NCBI GenBank assembly: GCA_030710605.1
Contig: CP092874.1
Coordinates: 70,970,083 to 71,034,082, forward strand
DNA length: 64,000 nucleotides
Direction of reading: 5' to 3'
Source of the DNA: Cordylochernes scorpioides
Lineage: Eukaryota > Arthropoda > Arachnida > Pseudoscorpiones > Chernetidae
Made by a program: the position numbers and the translations under genes. Below are positions 30,932 to 42,148 of this stretch, one piece after another. Within the stretch, counting starts at the first letter, position 1. The number at the start of each line of letters is the position of its first letter. The notes below the pieces were generated by a model. It was not told the DNA's origin and did no database searches. It saw nothing but the letters and a program-made list of their open reading frames with translations.

Positions 30932-31040
30932 TGGGAAGAGATGACCAGAAAATAAAAAAAAATAAAAAATAAAAAAAAGAGTTCCAATAGTATAGATGCT
31001 GGACTAATTGATTCCGACTATGTAGCTAAGATTACAATTT

Positions 31041-31390
31041 TCATTGTTTGAAAGGTAATGGAATCAGCTTTGTAATGGGTCTCTTGAAGACTCCTTTTGA
31101 AGTCTTTATCTGGACTACCCTGACATTCTTGTCCTCTCCTGGAAATATCTCCTGAATCCTAGCCAAAGGCCAGTGAAGTGGAGATATTTGAGCCTCTTTG
31201 AGGTAAACTAGTTGACCTATTTGGATATTGTCTTGTTTGATTGGCCATTTACCAGAGCCTTGGAGGTTGCTCAGATATTCCTTGGACCATCTTGACCAGA
31301 ATGAGTTTTTTAGTTTTTGAATCAGCTTCCATCTTGTCTGTAAGTTTAAGACTTCAGAGTTTGAGGTTGGAATTTCTGAAAACGAAGATC
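31041..31390 (-). pseudogene. BEL/Pao pol C-terminal tail (DUF5641-like)
   Basis: After the stop at 31391 another frame continues as ...RWKLIQKLKNSFWSRWS and GQLVYLKEAQISPLHWPLARI to a stop at 31041-31043. This is the C-terminal domain found after the BEL integrase core. One missing base near 31393 separates it from the main ORF. Confidence 0.75.
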
Positions 31391-34300
31391 CTATAAGAAA
31401 TGAGCTGGTGTCAAGGCCTCATAATCATTGGGATCACTACTTAGAGGGGCCAGTGGTCTTGAATTTAGGCAAGATTCTATCTGAATAATCAAAGTGTTCA
31501 TTTCTTCATAATTCAGGGTTGTTGATTTAAAGGTTCGGACCAAGTGTGATTTCACACTTTTGATTCCGGCTTCCCAAAGGCCACCAAAGTGAGGTCCACC
31601 TGGGGGGATGAAATGCCAAGTGATTAATTCCTCTGTAACCAATCTTTGCACTGACTGAGAGTTCAATAATTGAAACTGAGTGCGGAAAAAATTGGATGCT
31701 CCTTTAAAATTGGTAGCATTATCTGAGTAAATGTCAGAGGGCTTCCCTCTTCTGGCCATGAATCTTCTCAACGAGGCCATGAATGAATCAGTTGATAAAC
31801 TTGTTGTCAACTCTAAATGAATGGCCTTAGTAGTAAAGCAAATGAATAGTACAATGTAAGATTTGCTTAATGTTTTAGATCTGCCCAGGCTTCTCTTTAT
31901 TAAGAATGGTCCTGTAAGATCAATGCCAGTCTTTGAGAATGGCCTTGATGGGATGATTCTTTCCGGAGGTAGATTTCCCATGATTTGATGAATGGTAGTA
32001 GATTTAAATTTTAAACAAATCAGACATTTTTTAATGATTTTTTTGACTGCATCTCTTGCTCCCAAAATCCAATAATTTTTTCTGAGTATTGACAATACAA
32101 GTTGAGGTCCTGCATGTAGGTATTTCCTGTGAATATCATCGATTATAAGATTGGTGATGTGGTGATTCTTCGGTAGTAAGAGAGGGAATTTTTGATTTTC
32201 ATTTAAATAGGAATACTTGAGTCTACCTCCAACTCTTAGAAGTCCTTGAGTGTCTAAAAAGGGATTTAGAGAAGTTAGCTTGTTGGACAGAGGTAGTTGC
32301 TTGTTTGACTTCAGTAATTTTATTTCCGTGCAGAATTCAACTTGCTGGATTGATTTGACTAAGACTTGAATTGCCTTTGTTAATTCTCTTGTTGTCAAAG
32401 GTCCTTTCTGACGAATTGGATCAAAGAGGAGGCAATTGTAGTAGAATCTCCAACACCAAGCTGTTATTCGGATCAATTTGGTCATTGTGGAATACCTTTC
32501 AATGAATTCTAGATTTAACATAGTTTCTGAATTTTGAATTAAGGTTGTTTGATCCAACACTTGACCTTCACCGACTTCTTCTTGAATGATATTGAGGTTT
32601 ACTTGGGTTGGTGAAGAAGGAATATATCGAACATTATTTTCTTGAAGCCAAATAGGACCCCGCCACCAAATTCTATGATTGACCAAGTCTTGAGGCATGA
32701 TTCCTCTGGATGCGCAATCAGCTGGATTATCTTGACTGGATACATGGAACCAATCAGTGATTTGAGTCAAATTTTGAATTGACGACACTCTGTTCGAAAC
32801 AAAGGCTTTCCATCTGCTGGCATCTGATCTTATCCAATCTATGCAGATTTGTGAATCAGTCCACAAAAAGGTTTTGTCAGGTTGAAAAGGAAATGATTCA
32901 AGAATGACTTGATTCAGTTGAGCCAAAAGCAATGCTGCACTTAGTTCAAGTCTTGGAATTGTAATGGTCTTTAATGGTGCAACCTTAGTTTTTGAGGTTA
33001 TCAGAATAATTTTGATCTTTTGATTTTTGAATCTAGTTTTCAAGTAAAAAACTGCTGAATAAGCATTAAGGGATGCATCACAAAATCCATGTAGTTGTAA
33101 TTCTTCTATTTCAGAAGATGAGCTGTTCAGGTATCTTGGTATTTTGATTTCCTTTAGGCACGATAGTTGAGTTTGGAATTTATTCCAATTTGACTTTATA
33201 TCTGATTCAATTGGTTCATCCCATGAAGTTTTCCTCTTCCAAAGCTGTTGTATCATAATTTTCAGCAGAACAGTCGTGGGGGAAAGGAGACCAAGTGGAT
33301 CATAAATTTTGGCTATAGCAGACAGAAGATGTCTTTTAGTTGTTACTTCAAAATTCAGTGGAGTGACTTGAACATTGAAGGTATCTTGAATTTTGTTCCA
33401 GACTAGTCCTAGAAGTTTGATTGAAGAATCTTCTTCAAGCAATTTTGAGTTAGTGTCATTGATTATTTCCTGTGAAAGAGAGGAAAGAACCTCTTTGTTA
33501 TTAGAGGACCAATTTCTAAGTTTGAATCCACCCTTGTTCAATAAGGATGATAATTCCGCAACCAAAGACTTAGATTCTTGAATTGAATATGCACCTGAAA
33601 TAAGATCATCAACATAGAAATCCCTAAAGACTATTGATGAAGCAGAAGGGAATTTAGAACTCTCATCCTCAGCCAATTGTTGAATAGTTCTGATTGCCAG
33701 AAAAGGGGCGCTTGCAGTGCCATAAGTAACTGTTAACAGTCTATATTCCAGTAGTGGATCTTCTGGATTTTCTCTCCACAAAATTCTATGATAATCTCTA
33801 TCATCTGAATTCAGCCTAATTTGTCTGAACATTTTCTCTATGTCTGCTGTGATTGCAATAAGAAATGTTCTGAATCTGAGTAAAATTTTGAATAGATTCT
33901 GCTGGAGCTTTGGACCCACATGTAGAAAATCATTTAAAGAAAGATTGTTTGTACTTCTGGATGAAGCATCAAACACAACTCTGATTTTAGTTGTTGTGCT
34001 CTGTTCTCTTAGGACTCCATGATGTGGTAAATAAAAACATTTGTTGGAAGGTTTTTTCAACTCCTTGAGTGGTATCAACTCCATATGATTCAGCTCCATG
34101 TACTCCCTCATAAAGTTGATGTATTGAGATTTGAGACTTGGATTAGCCTGTAGCCTTTTTTCCAAATTAAAAAACCTTCTCAATGCTTGAGATCTTGAAT
34201 CACCTAAATTGGGTGTTGCTTTAAAAGGGAGATTGACTGAATATCTGCCCTCAATGTCTCTTTTGAGGTTTGACTTGAATAATATCTCACAGGCATTCTT

Positions 34301-35770
34301 TGTACCCAACTGGGCCTTAGAAATTGGGACATCTTCAAGTTCCCAGAATTTTCTTATGCTGGAATCAAGTTCAGTGGTACAGTGATTGATTACCGAAGTA
34401 TTCGACTTAATATTTGAATGGATTCTCCCAGAAACAAGCCAACCTAACTTGGTATTAAGTGCTATAGGATGGTGCTTTAAATCTGTTTTCTGACCTAGAA
34501 TGATTTCTACAAAGGTATCTGCACCCAAAATTAGGTCTATGGGCTTGGTGACATAGAATTCTGGGTCTGCCAAGAGCAAATTTTCTAAATGAGGAAAGTC
34601 TGCTGACTGAATTTGGAAGTTTGGAAGGTCTGCAGTTACCCTCCCAACCACAAATGCTCTGGCAGAAAATAATTGATCATTATGATGTGGGGTGAACTCT
34701 ATTTCAACCTGCGATGTTGTCCTGTTGACAACAATGTCACCTACACCTTTTAGTGTATAAGAATTTTTCATTTTTTCAAGTCCCAACTTGTGGCAACATT
34801 GTTCTGAAATTAGGCATATTTGGGACCCATTGTCCACTAATGCTCTACATAGCACAAATGAGCCATCCTTCGCCTTGACTTTAATAAGGGCTGTTGACAG
34901 TAGAATATTTGTTTCCGTTTCCAAAGGCATCACATTACAGATGGTATTTGTTGAAATCAACATCTCTTGAGAGGTTGTTGGTTGTGGAATGGATGGTTCA
35001 GAGTTGTATTCATGCAGAAGAGTATGATGGTTCTGCTTGCAGTTTTTACATCTTGATGTGATGAGACATTTGGATATCTCATGATTTGCTCTAAGGCAAT
35101 TTTGACAAAGTTTATGTTTTTTAACTAATTCCCATTTTTTAGGCAAGGGAAGATTTATGAATCTAATGCAGTCATTTAGTTTATGAATTTGATGACATAA
35201 AATACAATTTTGACCTTTGTTGACATAAAGGCCGTGAGCCATCATATTTTTGCTAGAGGTTTTTTGTTCCTGGAACAAAGGAATTCTCATACCTTGCAGG
35301 CTTCTAGCATGTTTTTCTAAAAAATTCACAAAGTTTTCAAATGTTGGATATTCTTCATTTTGAAGGGTTAATTCCCATTCTTTCCTGAGGGCTTCACCAA
35401 TTCTTTTTTCAAAAAAATTGATCAGGATTAGATCTGTTAATGTGTTTTTCTCAAGTCCTAGCACTGAGAGATTTCTAATGCCTTCATTGCAAACATCAAG
35501 GATTTCATAGAGCGAACCAGTTGAAATAGATTTTAATGGCCTTATGGAGAATATTTTGTTGATTTGTGAAAAAGCCAATTCTCTTCTGTTATTAAATCTA
35601 TTGCATAAGGTATCCCATGCTTGCTGGTAGTTTTTGTCAGAAATGGGAAAACCCCGAATCAACTTTTCCGCAGGACCCTTAACTGATGCATTTAGATATT
35701 GAAATTTTTGTATTTCCGTTAGTGTTTGATTTGAATTAATGGTGGAGTTAAATATTTCTCTAAAACTAAG
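31391..35770 (-). CDS. BEL/Pao Gag-Pol polyprotein
   Basis: One open frame of over 1420 codons. In order: end of the gag-like domain (DUF1759 type); zinc fingers ([40 protein letters not shown]; about residues 130-200 from 35662); aspartic protease with LVDNGSQ (34826-34837), where DTG is normally DSG/DTG; RT with YVDD at 33606-33617; RNase H; an HHCC integrase zinc domain ([10 protein letters not shown] ... CLICLKF); and integrase core Asp, Asp, Glu in [17 protein letters not shown] and GGLWEAG. The first methionine is unclear because the frame continues upstream to about 35770, where a frameshift joins it to gag. Confidence 0.92.
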   Translation of the reverse strand, partial: LSFREIFNSTINSNQTLTEIQKFQYLNASVKGPAEKLIRGFPISDKNYQQAWDTLCNRFNNRRELAFSQINKIFSIRPLKSISTGSLYEILDVCNEGIRNLSVLGLEKNTLTDLILINFFEKRIGEALRKEWELTLQNEEYPTFENFVNFLEKHARSLQGMRIPLFQEQKTSSKNMMAHGLYVNKGQNCILCHQIHKLNDCIRFINLPLPKKWELVKKHKLCQNCLRANHEISKCLITSRCKNCKQNHHTLLHEYNSEPSIPQPTTSQEMLISTNTICNVMPLETETNILLSTALIKVKAKDGSFVLCRALVDNGSQICLISEQCCHKLGLEKMKNSYTLKGVGDIVVNRTTSQVEIEFTPHHNDQLFSARAFVVGRVTADLPNFQIQSADFPHLENLLLADPEFYVTKPIDLILGADTFVEIILGQKTDLKHHPIALNTKLGWLVSGRIHSNIKSNTSVINHCTTELDSSIRKFWELEDVPISKAQLGTKNACEILFKSNLKRDIEGRYSVNLPFKATPNLGDSRSQALRRFFNLEKRLQANPSLKSQYINFMREYMELNHMELIPLKELKKPSNKCFYLPHHGVLREQSTTTKIRVVFDASSRSTNNLSLNDFLHVGPKLQQNLFKILLRFRTFLIAITADIEKMFRQIRLNSDDRDYHRILWRENPEDPLLEYRLLTVTYGTASAPFLAIRTIQQLAEDESSKFPSASSIVFRDFYVDDLISGAYSIQESKSLVAELSSLLNKGGFKLRNWSSNNKEVLSSLSQEIINDTNSKLLEEDSSIKLLGLVWNKIQDTFNVQVTPLNFEVTTKRHLLSAIAKIYDPLGLLSPTTVLLKIMIQQLWKRKTSWDEPIESDIKSNWNKFQTQLSCLKEIKIPRYLNSSSSEIEELQLHGFCDASLNAYSAVFYLKTRFKNQKIKIILITSKTKVAPLKTITIPRLELSAALLLAQLNQVILESFPFQPDKTFLWTDSQICIDWIRSDASRWKAFVSNRVSSIQNLTQITDWFHVSSQDNPADCASRGIMPQDLVNHRIWWRGPIWLQENNVRYIPSSPTQVNLNIIQEEVGEGQVLDQTTLIQNSETMLNLEFIERYSTMTKLIRITAWCWRFYYNCLLFDPIRQKGPLTTRELTKAIQVLVKSIQQVEFCTEIKLLKSNKQLPLSNKLTSLNPFLDTQGLLRVGGRLKYSYLNENQKFPLLLPKNHHITNLIIDDIHRKYLHAGPQLVLSILRKNYWILGARDAVKKIIKKCLICLKFKSTTIHQIMGNLPPERIIPSRPFSKTGIDLTGPFLIKRSLGRSKTLSKSYIVLFICFTTKAIHLELTTSLSTDSFMASLRRFMARRGKPSDIYSDNATNFKGASNFFRTQFQLLNSQSVQRLVTEELITWHFIPPGGPHFGGLWEAGIKSVKSHLVRTFKSTTLNYEEMNTLIIQIESCLNSRPLAPLSSDPNDYEALTPAHFL

Positions 35771-36149
35771 CCAATTGGCTGAACACCATTGAAAATGGGT
35801 AAATTTATCTTAGGTAAATTAACATTGGATTCGGGCAGTTGTTTATCACTATGAGTATTTTCTTTGGTTTCAATCAAAGATAAAGCTTCTTCAACAGACA
35901 CCAACATATTAAAAATATCATCTTTGGCTTTTGAATAATCCTCATATTGTGTCTCATCTAACTCTGATTCTAATAATGTGTTGATAACTTGATTTAGGCT
36001 AATTTTCCTTTCATTAACTTCTTGTTGGAATAGCTTTAATCTATGTATGTTTTGGATTCTACAATAGCTTTATTCTTTGATTCCAGATCCTTTATTTCCT
36101 GAATAATAAAGTTGAATTTGTGCCGAATTTTAACTTCTGATTTAGGCAT
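35719..36149 (-). pseudogene. BEL/Pao gag N-terminal part
   Basis: ATG at 36149 starts MPKSEVKIRHKFNFIIQEIK. After 38 codons a 1-base change shifts the frame, which continues as LFQQEVNERKISLNQVINTL and then MLVSVEEALSLIETKENTHS to ...LPIFNG. A second frameshift near 35770 leads into the main pol frame ([12 protein letters not shown]). Two lesions, so the whole is not translatable as one protein. Confidence 0.8.
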
Positions 36150-36204
36150 TACTTTATTTTAAGAATTTTAAGTTTTCAAATGGCTTACCTTAATTTTTTA
36201 AAGT

Positions 36205-36222
36205 ATCCGGCTCGAGGGACCA
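36205..36222 (-). promoter_or_regulatory. primer-binding site, tRNA-Tyr type
   Basis: On the minus strand TGGTCCCTCGAGCCGGAT lies three bases after the 5' LTR. It is complementary to the 3' end of insect-type tRNA-Tyr with one mismatch (CCTTCGAGCC expected). This identifies the first-strand primer and the end of the 5' LTR. Confidence 0.78.
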
Positions 36223-36225
36223 TAC

Positions 36226-36557
36226 TGTTTGTGGCTTGAATGTTCAGTAAATGATATTAAGAAGCATTTTGCCACTTGTCTTGAATTATTTTCTTTTCTT
36301 TGGGTTTTAGAGTTAGGAGTAGCTACCACATGATTTTAGAATACATGAATTTGATTTAGATTTTGATACTAGTGATAGAGAGAGAGAGAGAAAAAACAAA
36401 ACTATTAACTAACCAAACTGGAAATTTACATACATCTTGATTGCTTTAAAATTTACATATTAAAGATTTATATTGTACAATTGAATTTAGAAGATTTTGG
36501 CTTAATTTTCATATATAAAATTGAATTTAAGGAAATTATTAACTATAGGATCCAACA
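36226..36557 (-). repeat. BEL/Pao 5' LTR
   Basis: 332 bp on the minus strand, from TGTTGGATCC to GCCACAAACA. The centre includes a (GA)n run at about 36375-36391 that is absent from the 3' LTR. Confidence 0.85.
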
Positions 36558-36944
36558 GTTGTAATACATCTTGCAGGAGTGTTGGTGGTGCACCCACAGA
36601 GATCATATTTTTATCATGGATTGAAAGGTAACCCCAGGCTAATAGGTTAAAATAGAGAAGGAGCTCAATTTGGATTGCAGCTTTCAACCAGAAGGTACCA
36701 AGAGCAAATAATTTAACCATGGATAAGGTTTAGGGGGTGGTAGTGAATGCTGAGGTGTTAGATTTAGCAGTGCTTGAGGATTGAACCTGAAACCTCTCCC
36801 ATTGGGCACTCTTATCACCTACTGGGAAGTAGTTCAGCCTTGGCATGGTGTAGGCATCAAAAATAGTTCAGTCTTGAGCAACAGCAAGGTATAGGCGAGT
36901 GTGCCATAACTTTGGGAGAGCAATGTGTAGTTTGAGCCAAATTG
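36558..36944. other. spacer, no gene recognised
   Basis: No coding domain. It lies between the BEL 5' LTR and the palindromic MITE. Confidence 0.5.
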
Positions 36945-37066
36945 ACTACAAGAAAATAAAACCAAATCCAAATAAATTAATAGTGTGTGATGTTTTGATA
37001 ACAGCCTTGTTGCTGAAACATCACACACTATTAATTTATTTGGATTAGGTCTTATTTTATTGTAGT
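36945..37066. repeat. palindromic MITE (diverged copy)
   Basis: Arms ACTACAAGAAAATAAAACC... face ...TCTTATTTTATTGTAGT with the inner palindrome GTGTGTGATG / CATCACACAC. It is the same family as 28704-28835. Confidence 0.8.
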
Positions 37067-37462
37067 TATAATCTATAATCCAAATTGTGCTTTATCATAA
37101 GCCAAATTAAGTTTCATGATTTAACATGTTGGGCACACTTCCTTTCCTTTTTAGTTTTTAATTTGCTGTTATACTGTGAACAAAAGAGGAGAATATACCT
37201 AAAAGCTGGGATAATGAAATTTAACAGGACACAAAAATAAAAACTTTTCTTTTGTATTGAAAATGCATTGATAATATGGAATGGGAATTAATAAAATTGT
37301 TTTCATAACAGATACAATTGGCGTTTTTAAGTTTTAGCTGAGATGCAATCTCAAATCCTCCTATAAAGCATTTTTCCTGCTCTAACCTACGACATTTCCC
37401 ATGAAATAATCTTCATTATAATGAATGATAGGTATGGAGAGGGGATGAAAGATGGTTATTAC
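37067..37462 (-). other. probable intron of the RacGAP-like gene
   Basis: No ORF of interest. It lies directly after the splice donor of the exon at 37463, so it is the likely start of the intron. No further exon is found down to 30.6 kb. Confidence 0.5.
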
Positions 37463-37783
37463 CAAGTTGGGGACTCCGCGACCCACGCAGGAACTTCTCT
37501 TTGATTTCCTTGACATCGCGGTCAGCTCCAGACACGCGATAGAGGCCAACCTCCGTCATGCCACGTTGGTCCAGCTCATTGATACAGTGCACCACCAGGG
37601 CTGGGATCATGGGAGGCAGGGGGGAGGCCATGGCAGCCAGATTACGGGAGGACGGCGTGGCTGGGCCGGGTGTCAGGGCTATTGGCACACAGGGAAGAGC
37701 CACCTTCTCCCTGCACTCAGGGTGGCATGTAGTGCGGCAGTCTGCGCAGCGCAGGGCCTGCTTGTAGAACTTGATCTTGCGGC
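37463..37783 (-). CDS. RacGAP1-like exon: C1 domain end and start of RhoGAP domain
   Basis: The minus strand is open for about 107 codons from the gap edge. It contains the second half of a C1 zinc domain (CADCRTTCHPECREKVALPC: C-x2-C-x4-H-x2-C-x7-C), a linker, then PMIPALVVHCINELDQRG and GLYRVSG, the start of a RhoGAP domain with its arginine finger, and KEKFLRG. C1 followed by RhoGAP with this spacing is the RacGAP1 (MgcRacGAP, centralspindlin) arrangement, a GTPase regulator needed for cytokinesis. A GTAATA donor at 37462-37457 ends the exon at about 37463. The first half of the C1 domain falls in the gap. It is the only host gene recognised. Confidence 0.82.
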
Positions 37784-37883
37784 NNNNNNNNNNNNNNNNN
37801 NNNNNNNNNNNNNNNNNNNNNNNNNNNNNNNNNNNNNNNNNNNNNNNNNNNNNNNNNNNNNNNNNNNNNNNNNNNNNNNNNNN
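37784..37883. other. assembly gap, 100 N
   Basis: Exactly 100 unknown bases, a standard placeholder. Left of it is the RacGAP-like exon; right of it begins the second duplicated block. The true distance and order are unknown. Confidence 0.95.
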
Positions 37884-38430
37884 GAGCAAAAGATTGTTTT
37901 CCTGCAGGCCAGTCTTGCGAGGACAATTAGCACGTTTGTGCCCTTGTTTATAGCAGAGTGAGCACTTGATGTCGTAGGTCACATTGATGTGTGTAACCAC
38001 ACCCTTGTCTTGACATCCAGCCGGGCAGGGATCTGGGGGAGCTTTTCTCCGTCTCGCAGTATAATAAAAGCCTCCCGACGAGCGCAGCCAAGCAGAAATC
38101 CTTAATCTGCGTAATCTTCTGGGTGATGAACGTGACCTGTCCATATGGCCGCAGAGCAGTGACGAGGTCGGCCTCCTCCACGAAGAAGAGCACGTTGCCG
38201 AGGATAATTCTCTCAGCCCTCTTCCTGAGGGAGAAGGCACGCAGGGTGGTGTCCTCGATGTCAAGACCCTCTTCGATCTGCTTGTCGGCGATCTGTACGC
38301 TGGAGAAGCCGACCAGGATGTGCCCCTCCATCTTCGTCAGCTGGTAGACGGAGCCCTTGCCCAGCTTCGCCTCCAGCGCCAGAAAGTACTGGGCCTGGCT
38401 AAGTCTGGGCAGAGTTATAGGTAGACACAT
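37884..38430 (-). pseudogene. LINE ORF1 with zinc knuckle (copy 2)
   Basis: Same protein as 12639-13668, from MCLPITLPRLSQAQYFLALE. It keeps FVEEADLVTALRPYGQ where copy 1 has a stop, but frameshifts occur after KDFCLA near 38090. The knuckle CSLCYKQGHKRANC is in another frame at about 37910-37955. The reading is cut by the gap. Confidence 0.75.
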
Positions 38431-39640
38431 TGGTCTACCTTCCCCACCGCTGACCTGGCTCTAAACGCCGCTTGATTCTGCCGAGCGTGGTACATTCCTG
38501 TACCTTGGAATTCGTCATGGGCGTTGGTTGAGGGTTGGCTTCGCATCCCTTGCTTGGACGCATCCCTTCCGGGCTTCACTTTGGTGACCAATCAGGAAAA
38601 ATAAGTCTATCTGGCCAGCAGTGAAGTCGTACTCCCTGTTGTTGACAGCGGTTGTTGGATGATGTTCCCTATAATTATGATACTTGCTTGTTTCACATAA
38701 TGGATGAAGGTATATAAAGAGGAGTTGAACAGAGATCCACAACAACGGCGTAACGAATGATGTCAGAGGTGTGAGAATTCTCTGTTCATGAAGACAATTC
38801 TCGATATTTGTGAAACCAGAAAATGGCGACGAAACAATCATAACTCACTCAATCTCTTCTCTCAGCAATTAAATAATAAAGAAATGTTTGGGAGGATCGA
38901 GCAAAGATCTGCAATGTTGAATGAAAAAATCACCTGATGGCAGGACACCCAAAAGGCCGAACTTTGCAAGAATAGGAACGCCCTTCAAATGAAGGATCAT
39001 GTGGTATGGATAAGTTAATGATCCAGACAGGTACTGTTGCTGAGGAGAGCAGACTGATCGCCTCCGAAAACGTCTAGGACACGAGTATTCAGGCGAACTG
39101 AGAAAATGTGCCCTCCAGATAATGTGTCGTGCGGAAATTCCACCCTTGGTATCCCTTCGAGAGAAAAATCGGCGATCATGGATGCAATGCGACGACGAGG
39201 CCAGACTGTGTGTGACTACAGAGAAGATCCAACTGGGCTTGACCGAGCTAGGTGCTTCGTGAAAGTACGATATGACTGGTCGGTTGAAGCATATCGAAGT
39301 TGAAGCCCGCGATCCGATATAAAAGGACGAAGAATTAGAAGCTTCATTGAAGTTCAACGACAATGTCTGTCACCAGGAAGTTCCTTGTAATATGTCGGCG
39401 CCCGCTGTCTTCAGGCCGAAGAAATAAACCATTGATTTTTGCCCGCCATTTTCGCCCCTTTGTACAACAAGGTGAAAGCCAAACCGCCAATCACTTGGAA
39501 ATATTTCTATTGTAATTGAGACTTCCACACGCTGCCCAACGATTTTATAAGGTTTGAAGAGAAGAATTCCAGACCTAGAGCGTTTGAAAAGAGAAATCTC
39601 TATAAACAACACCCTAAAAATGAGAGACTAAGTTATATGT
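38431..39640. other. duplicated spacer
   Basis: Collinear with 13669-14869. TATATAAAG at about 38710. No recognisable gene. Confidence 0.4.
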
Positions 39641-39705
39641 GAAAAATAATAAAAAAGATCAGGTGTTGGTATTAAAATCAGAAAAGACATATCCTGACCT
39701 TTTAT

Positions 39706-39970
39706 AGGTGTTGAATGAAAAAATCACCTGGTGGCAGGACACCCAAAAGGTCGAACTTTGCAAGAATAGGAACGCCCTTTTCAAATGAAGGATCATGTGG
39801 TATGGATAAGTTAATGATCCAGACAAGTACTGTTGTTGAGGAGAGCAGACTGATCGCCTCCGAAAACGTCTAGGACACGAGTATTCAGGCGAACTGAGAA
39901 AATGTGCCCTCCAGATAATGTGTCGTGCGGAAATTCCACCCTTGGTATCCCTTCGAGAGAAAATCAGCGA
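39706..39970. repeat. 265-bp displaced duplication
   Basis: GTTGAATGAAAAAATCACCTG...CCCTTCGAGAGAAAATC repeats 38915-39176 and interrupts the palindrome that is uninterrupted at 14870-14963 in copy 1. It is 98% alike by eye. Confidence 0.85.
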
Positions 39971-40312
39971 TTTTATATTATTTTTCACATGTTAAGCGTA
40001 TTAACGCAAGTTTGGCCTTAAATACCCATTTCTTGGTTTCTCAAGTAGCCTTTGGGACCAAAACACTTTTGGTCGCAGTGGTACAGCCTGCTCCATACTA
40101 ACGAGGGCCAACAGCCCGAAACTCGTGTGTGATTGGCTTTTCTTGATTTATCAAGAAATTGGGTTGGCCAAATATCAGGGAACAGGCTAAATCAACGTTT
40201 ATTTGATTTCTGTTCCACCATATGGCGCTCTGCCATCTAAAAAGCACATATGCTCGTGGTCAGGATATGCCTTTTCTGATTTTAATACATTCATATATAT
40301 GCAGATACTTAT

Positions 40313-40731
40313 TCAATATACAGTTACGAGCGTCATGCGTTCTAAATCAATTCTTCAGTTTTCATCTCTGTCATCGTTTGCTTTTTTTTTTTTTTGGAAT
40401 GGCGCTCTCCTATTGGTTAGCTACGATCACGCCACCTTTGCCCCCCCCCCCCACTCGCTTTTTCGTTTTTGTAACTATTGTTTTGGAGCGGGTCGCTCCT
40501 TAAATAAATGCATATATTAGTTAATAACCAAATGGAATCCTCTCTTTCTTTTTCCCAGTAAGAGACGCCTACGGAAGCCAACAGTACATAGACAGATAAA
40601 GTACATAGGCTATAGTTATTAACTAACATATGCATTTATTTAAGGCGCCAATTTATAATTGTAACAAATAGTATTTTAATCAAAATATTCAATCGGGTAA
40701 AACACGGGCGTTACCCGGGTCATTCGGCTAG
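40313..40731 (+). mobile_element. non-autonomous Helitron with palindrome
   Basis: Starts TCAATATACAGTTACGAGCG, a diverged form of the TCAACATATATAGTCACG end. It ends with a hairpin (ACGGGCGTTACCCGGGT) and CTAG at 40728-40731. 419 bp. It carries a C-run (40440-40452) and the palindrome at 40500-40643. Block copy 1 has a LINE at the corresponding position instead. Confidence 0.75.
40500..40643. repeat. palindrome inside Helitron
   Basis: Arms TTAAATAAATGCATATATTAG and CTAACATATGCATTTATTTAA (29 bases with TTAATAAC continuing) around a 90-bp centre. It looks like a captured MITE. Confidence 0.75.
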
Positions 40732-41820
40732 TGTATATATATATATATATATTATGAAAAAGACATCTCCTTATCGTGCAACTGAAAGTTGCTAATGGCT
40801 TGCGCCATCTATCGGAATAAATATCAACTATTCTCTTTAATTTTTAATTATTCCAGATTTAGCCAAATACTTATTCATAAATATAGGTAAAGGTTGGCGT
40901 TCAGCCAGCCGAAATATTGGCAAATAAATCTTTTATTCAATCCAATATATACCTTTTTACTCTATTTATATAATAATTATTAGATAATAAAAAGGCATAT
41001 ATTGGATTGAATAAAATATTTCAAAAATAATCCAATATATGCCTTTTTATTACCTAATGATTTAAGTATGGATTGCTTTATTTTCAGAACAATATATTTA
41101 AATGTCCGGCACTTTAGATGCATAAATTGTAATACAGTGAAACTATAGTTCTAGACAGAGATTCATCTCTTCTGAGAGCATCAAGATGACAATCATAATT
41201 CTGTCATCGCTTCAAGAGCATCTCAACAATAGCAATTGACATCAAGTGTCGACAATGGTCTCAATTTCGTGACATCAGCTGTCACCACAGGTCTTGACCT
41301 TAAGTATGCACTACGTGTCGGAATCCAAAGCAGAGTTGAACTTCGCCTCGAGAGGAAGGAAATACCTTTAAATAATCTAAATTTTAATAGAAAGAAGGTA
41401 TTGCGCTTGGTTCACCCTGCTCTGTTTCTTTGTGAAACGTTTACAAGCATTGGACTATAAACTGATTGTTTTTCTTAGTAGGCGTTTTTTAAAATTTGCA
41501 TAAAGAGAACGCCCTAGTTTATCAAAAGATTCTTGTTGAAACTTTTTTTTTGAATTCATAGAAAAAGATTCGTTTCTGTTTTACATGACGTGCTATTTAT
41601 AAAATCACATGCAGAATTTGCAAACAGGGCAGAAAAATTGTTTCCATTTTAAATTCAATATTTATTTACAAAATTAAAGAATTACATGTAGAAATCGTAG
41701 ACGATACCTCCTGATAATGTCAAATTATATTGACAAATATTTGCACTTTTATCTTATCTCAGGTTTTACTGGGAAGAATTTTGTTTTCGTTTGTTAGTGA
41801 ACCAATCTCTCCTGCCTTCT
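40732..41820. other. duplicated spacer with palindromic MITE
   Basis: Collinear with 15767-16840. Contains the facing ATTGGATTGAATAAAATATT copies (about 40930-41060). Confidence 0.5.
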
Positions 41821-42037
41821 CCACTGATGAGCCAGGCCCTTCCTTTAATTTTTTCATTGCAGTAAGGGCAGTAGAAATTGTTTAATTTTAAAAAGAATCA
41901 TACGCGTCTATAATAGTTTCGAATGTATATGTTTATTTAATGCTCTTTTTCTTAATTGTTTATTTTCTTTTTGATAATTTTGTTACCGCTATTCTACTAC
42001 AATATGAATTATTGTAAATAGTTTCAAGCCCAATTCT
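41821..42037. repeat. displaced MITE arm plus flank
   Basis: 217 bp identical in order to 21646-21860 of copy 1 (CCACTGATGAGCC...TTTCAAGCCCAATT), inserted between CTTCT and CATTG. In copy 2 part of that flank is missing from its normal place near 43420. It is a rearranged piece. Confidence 0.8.
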
Positions 42038-42091
42038 CATTGAACGAATGTGGCCATGTTTGTATATAAAGAGGGGGGATGTAAAATAGTG

Positions 42092-42148
42092 TTTCTGCCC
42101 GGAAAAGTCTCCACTGAGACTTGAGCGGGCGATGGCAAGAATATTCCC
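42092..42148 (+). mobile_element. 57-bp LINE B 3' tail with 14-bp target duplication
   Basis: TTTCTG then CCCGGAAAAGTCTCCACTG...GGCAAGAATATTCCC, flanked by GATGTAAAATAGTG at 42078-42091 and 42149-42162. The tail equals the end of LINE B at 19877-19927. It is a severely 5'-truncated insertion. Confidence 0.82.

Larger units (their letters stand above)
30618..36557 (-). mobile_element. BEL/Pao LTR retrotransposon
   Basis: 5940 bp on the minus strand with both LTRs, a tRNA-Tyr-type primer site, Gag and Pol in order, and a purine tract beside the 3' LTR. The outer parts of the two LTRs match well, but their centres differ greatly and flanking 5-mers (AAGAC and GTTGT) do not match. Pol is one 1423-codon ORF, unusually intact next to such divergent LTRs. 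Confidence 0.92.

Noticed and set aside
37416..38264. Single ORF bridging the N gap
   Set aside because: It only joins the RacGAP-like exon to LINE ORF1 through unknown bases; the two sides are unrelated.
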